Notes: a model not told the origin generated them from the letters alone. A stretch of DNA of 64,000 bases from Mantis religiosa (GCA_030765055.1 CM060950.1:463247689-463311688), one strand, 5' to 3'. Positions 32,352 through 44,354 are shown, numbered from the stretch's first letter. Numbers and translations are program-made.

Positions 32352-33690
32352 ACTAGGCTAATTTAGAGCATTTTCTTTTTATTGCATTATTTTACATAAG
32401 TATGTATTTATCTTTTTTGCGTTATGCAGTATGCTTTAGTCTGTATCTGATTGATCTATATTTATGTGTATTGCTTTAACCTATATTAATGTGAAATAAA
32501 TTCCGAAAGTTGGCTCTATGCTTGTTATGGTCATTAGGCATTAATCTTGGCAAAATGCCACAGTTTCTGTGAGCAGAGAATTAAGGAGGCTTTGGTCATT
32601 TCCTCCAAGAGGAGCACACTTAATCGTGATGCTGGATTTCAGTTCAGCTCCTCCTGGAAACTGGCCTTAAAAATGGAAATCCGTTGAATTATGAAGCACA
32701 GATCAAAACATCTTAATAATCAAGTTAGGTAGTTTCGTTTCTTTGACCCAAGTAATTTTCTATATTTACGCCATCTCCTGACCTGGCATTTAATTGACCG
32801 AAATCAGTCATTTGCTCAGTAATGCAAATTTTGATAGTGTTTTGTCTTTGTTTATATTTTTGTCATATCCAGTGATTCATTTGTGGTTATAAGATTTATT
32901 AAATATACTGATGATGGGAGAGATGCACACTCCTGAAACATTGATGTCTAATTGTCTTTTCAACTGGCTTGCTTCCCGATAACAAATTGAGTATATTCGT
33001 CCCCAGGAAAAGCTTCAGGTCTTATTTTATATACAGAGGGTGTTTCGAAAGGACAACAAAGGAATTAATAGAAGTAGTTGTTCAGCTTTTATGAGACATA
33101 TAGATAGCTTTTACCACTAATAGATCCACATAAAAAAATGCTACAGAATGAGTGTAGATTAAGCAGTAACAGGAACAACACTGCATGCCACAAGCTATCG
33201 ATGTTCACAGGTAGGTGACAGCGTGCCACCTGCTGTTGCTGTTTGTGAACATTCCGACATAATCCACTGTAGCTTGCTACTAATTAAGAATTGCTCTGGC
33301 TTATGAAACTACAATGAAGAAGCTATTGTTTAGTTATTTGTTTATGGTGTTTAACATGTTCCAACATTCCGTTATAACATTAAATGAGGGCAAATAAGCT
33401 GCTGGAAATAAGCAACTTAAACATTTTAGAGGGAAGTTAATGTTAGTGAGATTGAGGATGGAAGCATTAAGTAATAAAAAGAACAGCAAATAATACCAAA
33501 GAATTGTAGATAAAGTTAACCAAAACAAAACGCCTTATCCAATGGGACAGGCACATTATTTCTTTGCTTCTTTTTTTAATTTTATGCCAGCCAATATTTA
33601 GTCCTATTGCAGGATGAATGAAATTTTTGAAATGATGCACAAATGAGCCCAGGTTCCTTAGAGCCAATTTGTATTGAATTTGTAACTGAA
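32352..33690. other. Intron sequence, with a hammerhead-like motif
   Basis: No gene seen. At 33030-33060 the sequence ACAGAGGGTGTTTCGAAAGG looks like a transposon end. At 32908-32938 CTGATGA, a GGAG/CTCC stem and GAAA occur in hammerhead order, conserved in unit B (44912-44942). Confidence 0.35.
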
Positions 33691-33697
33691 AAGGAAG

Positions 33698-33931
33698 TTG
33701 TTGTTTCTACAGTATCTGGTTGAAAAAGATCATAGCAAACTGAGCAACCTTGGAACTGTCCAAGTCGAATTTTTTACAAGTAACTGCACTTTGCCCCATT
33801 ACCTGAAAGAGAGGCTAGGGTCACTGATAAAGAGCATGGATCAATGCCTTTGTTTTCCTGGCCGGTGCATCTCAATAACAACTTTTGAGGTTCACACACC
33901 AGTGCTCCTGCGCTGCCTAGTAACAAAATAA
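33698..33931 (+). other. Open frame of unknown type, conserved in both units
   Basis: A 77-codon frame (LGTVQVEFFTSNCTLPHYLK..., ending RCLVTK) is open here and in unit B (45706-45939). Both copies keep the frame with few substitutions. It is preceded by a good acceptor-like TTTCTACAG, but no partner exon is visible. No family is recognised. It may be a transposon remnant. Confidence 0.25.
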
Positions 33932-34119
33932 TGTAACACTTAATGCTGCATAAAATTATACCTAAGGGAATTTTGAAGCTGCGACACCGAAATTCGGACT
34001 AGTTAAGTTATAAACAACAAAACAGCTATATTCTGTCTATTTGTGTGTGTGTGTGTGTGTGCGCGTGCGTGTTTGTGTGAGTCTAATGAACAGAATTTGA
34101 TAGTAAAGTCATTCCTCTT

Positions 34120-35680
34120 GTTTCCCAATATTTAGAGCCTAGATCATAATCTTTTTTGACAATTTCACATAGTTAGGTGATTAATGTACATTAGATTATC
34201 TTTACCACATAGGAAGCATTGTGGGGAAGTCATTAATCCAATCATGAACAAATATCCACTCAGACAATCATGGCCTGTGATTAGTCTGTTGTAATGTTCA
34301 AATTAATCACTAATTAAACGTTGTATTTATATGAACAAATCTTGTCCGTTTCTCCTTTCCTTAATTTTTTTCTTCATTCCAAGAAAATCCTGGGAGTGCT
34401 GTACACTCGCATGCTTTATCCCGGTTCTTGGGAGCCTCTGGGGAATATCCCTTGGGTGTTCCTGCTCCTCCAGGCCTTGTAGATGATTTGTCCTCCGTTT
34501 ATCTCTTATTATTTTCTAGATGGACCTGGCATTGCAGTAAGTTTATTCTGGAGATTCTTCCCATTAAGTTTTTCCCAGGAAGTAAGATATTTGTCAGAAT
34601 TAGTTATGAAAATATTTTTAATTACTCGTTTAACTGCCTCATAGGCGACACTTTGTTTCATTGTTTGGGCAATTTTGGAAACCTTCTTGTCCAACATGCA
34701 CTTGCTCATTCTCAAAAATTCCACAGTGGGATGGAATCCATCAGGAAACTACATATTTCATTATTTTTTAGAGATGTTTAATAACATTATGAATTTTGCT
34801 TATTTTTTCCATTTTAGGCCAGTCAGTTGAAAGAATAACCTGAATAGCTGCTTTGGAATCTAATAAGAAAATTATTTTGAAAAGCTTATTTGTCCAGGTG
34901 AATCAATTTTGTAAGGAATTAAAGGCTTATAAATTTCTCTATCAAAGCTTGTGAAATGATTTTCCAACAAGAAAGAAAATAATTTACAAGTACTTTTTGG
35001 TTGTAAAGAGAGCCATGTGTATAGATGTGACTCCATTCATCATTAGGATAGCTTACATTTATGGTTCCAAGAGCATATACTTTAGGTTCTATAGCTGAAT
35101 TTTGTTTCTTTTTAAAATCTGCGATTAGACCTACGTTGTCTTCTAGTTCAGTGATGTTCAGTGGGTTGTCAGATTGGCTATTGTGAACCTGCCATGGAGA
35201 AGCTGAGTATGCTTGGGGCAATTACTCCACCTTTGTTGTCTAATGGCTGGTGGGCCAGGAGAGATGTACACCCCGGTGCACGGAAATGTTCCGATGCTGA
35301 TGATAACTTTTGATGTGTTACTTTATATAACGTTGGTATAACCATTTCACCATTCGTATTCTACACCAGTTCTGGATGTGCCATTCTCTTATTGGTTTAT
35401 TTGAATGTCCAGTAACACAATGACTAATGAACAAGGCACTTAGCCAAGATGCGTAGTGCAAGGGATGGGGTTAGGACGAAGTTGACCTTAGTGTAAAGAT
35501 TGTCAAGAACACCTCCTTGCTGTGTCCATTGCTCATTGGTTTGATGTCATAACTCTGGAATTCCATTTTGGGAACAGGGGAGAAGGATAAGGAGTTAAAT
35601 GAAACAGCGTTGTTGAATATATTGTACTCTATACTATACACACCATTTGAAGTGAGCAAAAAATATGGATGTTACGAAAA
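34120..35680 (-). pseudogene. R1-like LINE 3' half: RNase H region and zinc knuckle, unit A
   Basis: On the minus strand the 34919-35221 frame ends with SYPNDEWSHIYTHGSLYNQK, the first RNase H strand with Asp to His in the usual Y-T-D-G-S. Later a decayed DSKAAIQ block (about 34840) and a 34509-34724 frame belong to the rest of RNase H. At about 34200-34290 ITGHDCLSGYLFMIGLM and PQCFLCG form the C-terminal knuckle. Stops are frequent. The twin is at 46130-47640. Confidence 0.65.
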
Positions 35681-35689
35681 AAGGATGTT

Positions 35690-36326
35690 ACAAAGCCAGA
35701 AGCAAGCTATATAGTTACTGTGCAAACAGTGTTTTATACTGTTTCAATATGTAACTTGAGAATGTTTTGTCACTAGAAGTTTCTTGATTATATAAGGCCA
35801 ATACAAAGCCCAGCAGTGAGTTTGTGTGTTCTTTGACTGTCAGTCAACTGAGTTGAGTTAATGAGCATGGCTCTGTGATGAAAAGTTGGTACACTGAGGC
35901 AGTTAACAAGTTGTGAATTGGTCAGTTAAGTTGTGTGAGTTGACAGAGCAGTGCACAGAAGAGCAGTGAATATCAGAATTGTTGTGTTTAGAGTTGGCAT
36001 ACAGTTCTTTGTAAGAGGAACACTTGTGGGTACTTAGGAGAGATTACTAGCACTGCGCAAGTAGGAACATGCTAAAGACACATTAAAGAGATTTGTTGAA
36101 GCTGTATATCTGTGTAAAGCAGAAGGTGATTTTAGTTAAAATTGGGCTAGTGACAATAAATGAGTTTAAGATGAACTTTGTCTTCTGTCATGTTTTAGAC
36201 ACAATATACATATACAGATCTTTCTTTATAAATGTCCTTTATCAATTTACAGGACCTCAAAACTCATATTTCCTATGAAATCTCAGAACAAAATTGTTGG
36301 ATGGAACTCAATACTTTCTCTACCTG
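35690..36326. repeat. Possible LTR-like or transposon promoter region
   Basis: It contains TTGATTATATAAGGCC (TATA-like), a region of repeated GTTGTGTGAGTTGACAG motifs, and in unit A an extra 214 bp with GTGACAATAAATGAG, a poly(A)-signal-like element. These resemble an LTR, but clean TG...CA ends and a target duplication were not found. Confidence 0.3.
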
Positions 36327-36985
36327 GTAGATATGTGGTAAATAAGGTTGAAAAAAGTAATATAAAAAACTTTATAGTTTGTTACTAAAGATGTCTTCAC
36401 TGTGGCATGAAAATAAAGGTAACTAATAATTACAGATACGAGTCCTTATGCTCTAATAACAATATTAATGAATGTGCAATTATGCTTTTAAAACATCTAT
36501 AATATGCACCTTAATATGCTCTTATAAGAATTAAGATTATGAACCTGCAGGAAAATTTCTGAAACTGAATTTCTAAAACCACAACTGAATATTTTAAAAT
36601 GTTTTGCACTATTTAAATTATAGGTTTTACTTAAGAAAATATTACAGTTCTAAACGATAACATTAAAATTAAACTGAACAGTACCAATAAATAAAATCAC
36701 TACACTGTAACAGAATTCTGAGCTTTCCTCATACCATGAGATAACTGCCAAAACCGAATAAGCTAGATATTAATAGATGTGACATGAGCTAAAGATTGTG
36801 TTGCATAATCAGTGTCAAAATGTTTCAAGACCAATTCATTGGAACACATCATACTTGGAAAGATAAAAGGAATAAAATGAACATTTCTTGTTAAAATAAA
36901 GCATAAAAATATGCGGCATAATTTAGGGGATGGTGAAAAACTATATTTGACAACAAAACATATTCTACTAATAACATGTACTTAC

Positions 36986-37023
36986 CGATTTCTTCTGGTA
37001 GGTGTTTCATAGCCTTGGGCGCT
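36986..37023 (-). CDS. Exon 5 of the host gene (second exon of cassette, unit A)
   Basis: This is a 38-nt microexon on the minus strand with acceptor TTATTTTTGTAG at 37024 and donor AATCG|GTAAG at 36985. It enters in phase 0 and leaves in phase 2, reading SAQGYETPTRRN plus two bases of an Arg codon finished by exon 6. Its twin is 48753-48790 (RAQGYETPARRN). An alternative acceptor two bases further in would break the frame. Confidence 0.65.
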
Positions 37024-37113
37024 CTACAAAAATAATCAGAAAAGACAATTAAATCATTTGTATCAGAAAAATAGCATCAAAAACTGTAAAGGTAGAACTT
37101 TGCTTATACTTAC

Positions 37114-37137
37114 CCAATTCCATTGCATTTCAATATT
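37114..37137 (-). CDS. Exon 4 of the host gene (24-nt microexon, unit A)
   Basis: The acceptor is TTGGATTTACAG at 37138 and the donor is AATTGG|GTAAGTAT at 37113. It has phase 0 on both sides and encodes NIEMQWNW. Taken alone such a short exon would be unsafe, but its twin at 48880-48903 has the same length, flanking splice signals and order relative to the next exon. Confidence 0.6.
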
Positions 37138-37578
37138 CTGTAAATCCAATTAAAAGACAAATAATTCTGCAAATCTTAATCTGCTAAGCACAGAATAAAT
37201 CTGTTTAGTAACAGCACAAAACATAGTAACAGTAACATGGCAACAAGCAATTATTGGTCTACTGTTTAATTCATTTATTATGTTTGTAGAGGTGAAAGTT
37301 TATATAATAGCAAAATTTGGATTAAACTCAATTAAAACCTCCTTCAGTTAGACTTACTAAAATAATAACAGAAAATGCTGTATAAATGGCTTTAGATAAA
37401 TTTATATATATATAATACTTAAAGACGAGTTTAGGAGGTTGTTTTTTGTTTCATTTGCATAGCTCCCTTTAACTCTTGTGGTGATATTAGGTGACTTTGA
37501 TTTGAGAAACAACTGTTGATGTTCAACTGGAAACATTACCAAAAGCTACAAAAGTACTACTTCATACGTAAAATATGA

Positions 37579-38480
37579 AGCTATTAACAGTAAAGCAAAC
37601 AAATATGTACAAATATCATAATTTGTAACTTAAAACTTCACTCACCTTATAAAAAATGGTTTTACTTTAGCTTTTAGGTTACTATGCACAATTTTGCTTA
37701 TAATAACATATATGCTTTTAATTTAAATTTTATAGATACAAAATCCGAAATTAAATTATATTTAAAACTTCAAAAGAAAAAGAGACTCATTCTTGCAGAT
37801 ATTCATTTTCTAAATTTTTGTTTAAAACATAAGGTAAGTCCTATCCTTGTTAGAAAAACTATTAAATTTGTTAATTAAAGTATTGAACAAAAAGCTGTGG
37901 AGAAAAAAGTAATTCAAGTTGAAAGAAGCTTACTTTTTAAAGACTTAAATAATATTGAACTTAAATTATATCATTTGCATCTAAAATTAACAACGATTTT
38001 AGGTAATTGAAGTTTGCTTAGTTTAGAATCCAAAGTTTTTCATATTCCTAATCTAAAAAGGAAAAATAACACTGCTAAATTAAAAAACAATTTATGTGAT
38101 TTGCGTTTGAAACAAAATAAATTAAACTTATGTTATTAAAAATAAGGATGATAATGTTTTTAATTTATCAAATTGTAACCTTAATGAAAAACAGTTAAAT
38201 TTTTTAAATCAAAATATAAGAAACATATGTAGATTTTTAAAAAAATATACATAATTATATCGCAGATATAGAAATTGCTAGTCAAGATGGAAGTGAAAAT
38301 AACAAAACCTTGATTAAATTAAAATATAACAAAATATTACATTTGGAATCATTAAATCAAAAGGATTTAATTTTCTCTAAAGCGGATAAAGGTAATGGAA
38401 CTGTAATTTTAGATAAACCCGATTATATTAATAGAGTAAACTACTTACTTCAAGGTGAAAAAAAAACTGGAGAATTTATA
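37579..38480 (+). pseudogene. Penelope-like element N-terminal part, unit A
   Basis: It has a 5' region with GAAGCTATTAACAGTAAAGC, then a frame beginning FNLNFIDTKSEIKLYLKL. After frameshifts and stops (TAA at 37876) comes a coiled, Lys/Leu/Asn-rich stretch, and finally QKDLIFSKADKGNGTVILDK, the conserved D-K-G-N start of the PLE RT, followed by PDYINRVNYLLQ. The element is cut off right there, losing the RT palm and the nuclease. The twin is at 49440-50240. Confidence 0.7.
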
Positions 38481-39500
38481 ATACTTATCATCATTTCTGA
38501 TAAGTTAAGTGAAGTTTTAGGTTACAAATTACTATATTTGTATATACTACTTCATAGTATCAACCAGACACTAATGGAACATTTGGATCTAAGACATGTT
38601 TAAATAATATTACATTTGTATTTGCATAGCCTGCTTTGGAGTTATGTCCTCATTTCTGTTTGGTAGTAGGTGGTCCAAGTGAAACACACATGTTGATGGC
38701 CAACATAATGAGGTAGGAAAAGGCCAAACTTTTACTAGATATCATTCGACATCTTTCTTATACACTCTAGTAGGTAATTCAACAAGGATCTCTCAGCAGA
38801 AGTTTCTGACTACACCCAACAGGTATATAAAGCTGCTGCTAATCCTGGAGAGTTTCTTCTCAATCTTCAAGTGCCAGTTAATGATTACAGCTCTGAGGGA
38901 AGGAATCAGAAAGTTGTGGAATGGTGCAGGAAACATTTCACAGGTCAGTAAATGCAGCTCCCTGATGAGGAACTGACGAGCAGTAGAATGGGTAGCAAAG
39001 CAGTTTCTGTACAAATTTCAAAGTTCTGTTCAGAATGGGCTGTAGCTCCGAGTAAGAGATGGACTACGTGTAGGTCGAAAAAGATTATTAGCAATGCAAG
39101 TTGGTGCATGTTAAAAAAAAAACAGGTTTAAGTTGTGTCATTTGTAAAAGACAAAGTGATTGTACATTAGCATTGTGCTAACAATTTTGGTGACAAATAC
39201 AGGAGTTTGAAGTAGCTTTGAGTTTTTGTCATAATAAATAGGTATTGTTGACCTTGTTTTTATTACTAAACTCTCTCATGGTTCTTACTTGGTTTTCTAT
39301 GACTGTCATGCTATTATTAAAGTATGCCTATCTGGCTTTCTATTGCAACCAGAAGAGTATACTTATCTTGACTCTTCCTTCTGAAACTTTTGACAGAGGA
39401 TTCATTCCATTATGGTTTTAATTCCTTTACAAAATGAAACTTCACCAAGAGAAACTTTTCTTTGATTCAGCTTCTCCATTTAGAGCTGCTACCACGGAGA
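38481..39500. other. Unclassified sequence at the end of unit A
   Basis: Matches 50241-51257 closely. Broken coding-like fragments occur (for example VYKAAANPGEFLLNLQ and VVEWCRKHF on the plus strand), suggesting a decayed gene or transposon, but no family is recognised. Confidence 0.3.
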
Positions 39501-39508
39501 AAAAAAAA

Positions 39509-40487
39509 CATAAAACATAAAACAAACAAAATTACAATTTGGCATATATATATGAAAGAAACACACGGAAGTCGTAATAAAATCAGAAGGAGATAACCCA
39601 AGACAACAGAAGCATGCTGTAATCAACAGTTTAACTTCCAAACTGTTTAATGTCACCTTAAACAGGATGGAATATTTCAAAGAGTAAAATAATACATTCA
39701 CATTGCAGAAAACAATGGAGTCAGTGTTGACTAGATCAAAAATAAAGTTGATAAATTCAAAAGATAACAGAGATGCAAACAAATAACTACTCTCTCCCCA
39801 AATCAGTAATAAAACTTAATACAACAAACATACATACCTTCCCAGAGTTACATACATTTTTCAAAACGTCTTCAAAGAACACAACATTACTTTGGTCTCA
39901 CAGATGAAATTCAGTGTACAACATACCCTTTGACATCACATAATACAAAGTAGAAACCCACAAACAAAAAATCAAATGTGTACCAGATAAAATGCAAAAG
40001 TTGTGACAACTTTTATATTGAAAAAAACTGAAAGGAATTTGAACTTTAGGCTTAAAGACTATTTTAGGAGCATCAAGAACAAAGAAATGGAAAAATCTGC
40101 AGTAGCGTACTATTTCTGGAATGATAATCACGATCTAAAGCAACAAATCCACATATTAAAATGTGTTCAAGGTCCAACTGCATTAACCATGTGGAAAGAG
40201 ATACTCATTAAGAAATATGAAGGAAAACAGTTCAAGTTCAACACCACCTTTGAAGAGAATCTGAACTTTAAGTTCATCAAGATACCCCAGAGACGTCCCT
40301 ATCACCTCCAAGGAGTTAAACAAATCAAAATTCAAGAGTCAACATTAGCTACCGATGGTAGGAGGGTCCTAACAAAACGTGCTCTAGGTGAATGGTAGCA
40401 ATATATGGAGCACCAAGTACTAGCTTGACTCGAAATTATATTAATTTTGTGCTTCATTGTATCATAGTCTTTTCTCATAGGAAAATT
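39509..40487 (+). pseudogene. Penelope-like element family beta, unit B
   Basis: Twin of 24258-25217, truncated at its 5' side by the duplication joint. The frame 40003-40398 keeps ERNLNFRLKDYFRSIKNKE, VAYYFWNDNHDLKQ and LTMWKEILIKKYEGK, ending VLTKRALGEW. The GIY half (about 39970-40020) is broken. Confidence 0.75.
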
Positions 40488-41480
40488 AATTATGTTTATT
40501 TGGATTGGCAACTTTCCAGTTTAGTAGTAAAATTTTTCAAAAAAACTTCTGGTTTATCAATGGGTAATCCAGTTTCCCATTTTCTTGCTAATCTTTCAAT
40601 GAGGTTTTTTGAAATGCAAGTCACTAAAGTATTCTCTATAATTTTTAAAACTTTGTATAGATACCTGGATGACATTTTTGCTATTGAAAGGTAGAGTCAG
40701 ACTGAAAAACTCAATGCCATGGCAAGGATTTGAACTGCGGATCTTCTGGTCTCGAACAAGCCCCTCTAACCATTGAGCTAATATGGCCAACATGCCGATA
40801 TAACATTAAATTCGAATGTCTGACCCTACTTTTCAGTGTGACTGTACCCTTTCACACTTTAGCCTACACACGGCCAGTGTGAAAGAACAACTTCCATTAA
40901 TTGACCTAATAGTGGTTAACTATAAAGCCCGGGCCTTAAAGTACTTACATGTTGTAAGTCACCATTAAGGTAGTTGTCTCATGTGGTTATGAGAACTCCT
41001 AAATTGTTTACTGGGGAAAATATGAGTCAGTTGGAGAATTTAAGGTCAAATTGGCACGTTGGCCATTGTAACTCAATGCTTAGAAGGGCTGGATGAAGAC
41101 TAGAAGATCTGTGATTCAGATTCCAGCTATGGCATTCATTTCCATACTATCCTATTTATGCCTGATTTTTCCTCTGGTGGGATCGTGTTTCTTAAGGTAT
41201 TATTTAACCAGTTTTAAAAGGTATTACTCAATTTTAGTCTTTATGCATTTAAATGGATCCACAGATTTCATGATATGGGAGAAAATATTTATTTTTAAGA
41301 ACAGAGGTCATGAAATGAATTTTGCAGTACTGTCCACTGATTCTCTCAACAAAATTGTTTTATTTCCAGTAGATGGGAATACAATAGCAAATAATTCATC
41401 ACCTAGCAGCAATAGCTTTAACAACAAACAGCCTACAATGAAGCTGAAAATGCTACTGATTGATTGTTAAATATGTCATT
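40488..41480 (+). pseudogene. Penelope-like element family gamma with nested SINE-B, unit B
   Basis: RT codons KTSGLSMGNPVSHFLANLS and RYLDDIFAIER (to 40694) are followed by SINE-B copies in both orientations (40690-41140), then the nuclease tail (WEKIFIFKNRGHEMNF, FPVDGN). It has the same broken structure as 25218-26240. After it, AAAATAAGCGAAGTTGTGTC (about 41500) is the uninterrupted counterpart of the PLE insertion site in unit A. Confidence 0.75.
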
Positions 41481-41506
41481 ATGACTGAATGTATAATTTC
41501 AAAAAA

Positions 41507-41738
41507 ATAAGCGAAGTTGTGTCACAAACTAGTTAATGTATTATAATACATTTACTCATTCAGAGATTTGAATACCTTGATCCTTCCAAGTTTATATATA
41601 AACATTTATTAATTTACATGAAGACTATGAACTGTGAACTATGTCACAAATGCTAAAATACACACCCATAACACACATAATAAAGACCAATTACAGACCT
41701 ATATTCTTAAAACAAAACAATTTGAGACTTCTGTCAAA
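41507..41738 (+). pseudogene. LINE remnant, unit B, truncated
   Basis: Matches the start of 28284-29018 and stops at CTTCTGTCAAA, where it joins sequence equivalent to 29563. The missing 1.06 kb includes the LINE end. Confidence 0.6.
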
Positions 41739-42394
41739 CAAGATTCACTTTTGTTTTAATTAAATTCAATTTGCCAAACAGATGCCAATAAGTACAAGTT
41801 TAAGAATCCAAAGAATATCAAAAACTGCACTTCAATTTGAAAGCAAAACATGGATATTAAACATTAGCAAACAAAAACAGTTGGAAGCACCTCAAATGTG
41901 TCTTTTATGAGGCACCGGTTTCTCAAAATATGACAAGAAAGTAAATTATTACATTGGGAAGAAGTTAAATATTAGAAACATAGTGCAAAAAATTAAACAT
42001 TATTAAGAGAATGGCTCCAAAACATTGCGTGAATAGGTCCTAACAGATTTGTTAAATCGGTCAGAGGTTAGAACCCATGTGGGAAAAGAGACTATACTAA
42101 AAGAAACAGCAATTAATCTGAGATTAAGAAACCACAAATGTTCTTGATGATGGCAATATTGCCAAGAAAAACACTGGGCAAATTAGACTGCAAACAGGCC
42201 TTTACTTCCTCTACAAACATCTGCACTGCACATAATAGCTTCTTGTACATACTGGAGTGGACTTCATTGTGAAACTGAGCCACACTTAAAAAAAACCGTT
42301 AAACCCAGCTACCTTTCATAATATAAGTTTTATTTCATTGCATTTTCAGAGTTACAACACATTTTATACTTAGATATTAAGATGTCTCCCTTAC

Positions 42395-42530
42395 CAAAGG
42401 TCTTTCTGACTGGATCCGTCTTCCGTAACGAAAGGAAGGGTAGTCATATCGCATAGGCCTGTCAAAGCTATACCTTGGCATGCGTACAGTTGGATCTGCA
42501 TAGCCAAGGTCCTGCTGCAGCATGTACCAC
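42395..42530 (-). CDS. Exon 3 of the host gene (third exon of cassette, unit B)
   Basis: This is a 136-nt minus-strand exon with acceptor TTGTTTAAG at 42531 and donor CCTTTG|GTAAGG at 42394. It is entered in phase 2 and left in phase 0, so it can splice straight to exon 4 of unit A or, if the A cassette is skipped, to exon 7. It reads WYMLQQDLGYADPTVRMP, RYSFDRPMRYDYPSF and ends IQSERPL. Compared with exon 6, six residues differ, mostly near the C-terminal end where A has IHYGSG and B has FRYGRR. Confidence 0.75.
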
Positions 42531-42869
42531 CTTAAACAAGAGCACAATTACAATAATTTTCACCCTTACATAGAAGTCATTAAAAGCATGTTAAATTTTA
42601 GTTTTGAGCATTTAGAATTAGCCTTAGCTGCTGTTCTAAATCTCTGTCTATTTAGGAGGCCTTAAAACACCTTTGTCCAGATAAACTTCCATATGGAACT
42701 TCTACAGTATTTCCACTACTTCCTACTGGTTAATGGTAGGGAAATTAAAACTTACTAACCTACTTATTTTAGGCTACATGAAAGATGATGGAAAATGTGT
42801 CATATTCATAAGACTTTTTCTACCCTAAACTGTTCTCATAAAAAAAAAAGAAACTTAATTAGGGAATTT

Positions 42870-42995
42870 TATGTCATGACAGCACGTTGGCCATGGTAAC
42901 TCAATGAACAAAGAGCGACTGGACGGAAGCTGGGAGATCTGGGGTTCAAATCTCAACCATGGCATTGAATTTTTCAGTTTGACTCTATCTGTTCT
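42870..42995 (+). mobile_element. SINE-B copy in unit B
   Basis: Twin of 30690-30815 (GGGGTTCAAATCTCAACC B box, CAGTTTGACTCTATCTG end). Confidence 0.75.
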
Positions 42996-44060
42996 TAAAA
43001 AGGTTATTCATTCATGTTAAATCAGATAACCATTTACAGAAACAGTTTTATTATACATTTTGTTATAGAAACAAAGTGGTTATTGAGTCAGATATATAAA
43101 AAAGAATTACTATATAACAACCTTGAAATTTCATGCTCTTTTCCTAAAATGGTAAGAAAAATATGAATGTGCCAGCACTTCAAAAGATAAAAATGTTTGT
43201 GCAGTTCAAAGTAATAACAACAGATCTCGAAAATAGCTGAAGTCACAAAAGAAATTGTAATAAACTGCATGTTTAAAAGAGAAGTATATTTTTCGTTAGT
43301 AAGTTCTTTTTTCTATCTCTTATAGCTCTACAATTTGGGTTTACAAAGAAGTTTTAAAATGTCATGATAGAACATTTGTATATATACAATATATATAATG
43401 TTTAGAGGTGGTGATTTTTTACAAATGTGATATAGCACGATAAAGTGCGAAATTGAAGATCTTCCCAAGTAATTATTTTTCCCCAGTGTTCATTAACTGA
43501 AGCGTCTGTGGAACCTTTGCATGTTTAAAAACATGTAAAGTAAGTGACCACTCTTCTGGAATGTGGAAACCAACCCTTGCCACTAAATTAGCTTATTGTT
43601 CCAAGATTGCTAAAATTAGATATGTTTGTAAATGAAGCAAATTCAGTTGTTTCACAAAAGAAACCCATCTTAACAAGCCTAAAGGCTGTCATAGATCTAT
43701 CTTCACAACCCAGTTAACAGAAATGTTCAATCCTTGTCTCTTAAAACCAATAGCAACCCTAACTTTAAGGAAGTGATAAAGACATGTTAATTCCAGTTGG
43801 ACTTCTTAGTTGCCAATGTTCCGATTTTCAATGTTCTGTTCGTTTTGACACACCACTTTCAGTAATTTTATACATAGGTCACGTCAGTAAGTGCGAAGAT
43901 GGTGAGAGCAAAATTATCAAACAGCGTGCAGAGGCGGAAAATGTGACAAATATCTTTCTCTAAGACGTTGGTAAGCTTTTTAATCCTGTCACTGCTGCCA
44001 GAGTAATTTCAATATATTATACGAATTTAAGTGAAAGTAAAATAAAGATCTCATTTTTCT

Positions 44061-44354
44061 GTGATGTTAAAATGCATAGTTTTTTTGAGGGATAGGAATA
44101 TTTTGCATTCACAATTGATACAAACAATGCAGAATAATAAAGATGCAGACTGCCTGCAAATGCTGTGGCTATTAATTTTGCCAGAGTTTGCTCAAACAGC
44201 TATGCAATGTATTTGGGGCCCCGACAACAGCTTAGATGCAGAAAGATATTTCAGTAAATACAATTTCATTGTGAATGACAGCAGGACTCAAATGATAGAA
44301 CATAATGTTGAACTATGTTCAATGCTTTCATTCAACAGGATTACTGAATCATAA
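44061..44354 (+). pseudogene. hAT transposase C-terminal fragment, unit B
   Basis: Carries GPDNSLDAERYFSKYNFIVN, closer to the hAT consensus (D-A-E-R) than the unit A copy, which has AEIY. A short relic otherwise. Confidence 0.65.

Larger units (their letters stand above)
24258..39500 (+). repeat. Tandem duplication, unit A
   Basis: Direct repeat of about 15.2 kb, collinear with 39509-51257. It carries the same order of parts: PLE beta, PLE gamma with SINE-B, LINE tail, exon 6, SINE-B, hAT scrap, R1-like RNase H relic, exon 5, exon 4, PLE N-terminal part and an unclassified end. Unit A has four segments missing from B: about 26283-28283 (PLE insertion), 28506-29562, 31152-31329 and 36113-36326. 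Small scattered substitutions separate the rest. Confidence 0.9.

Noticed and set aside
35690..36326. A definite solo LTR of another family
   Set aside because: TATA-like and poly(A)-like elements are present, but I could not find clean TG...CA ends or a target duplication, so it is listed only as a weak repeat.
37645..37682. A fourth cassette exon before a conserved CTCAC donor-like site
   Set aside because: The 36-nt stretch has stops in the required phase 0 and lies in the 5' region of a PLE.
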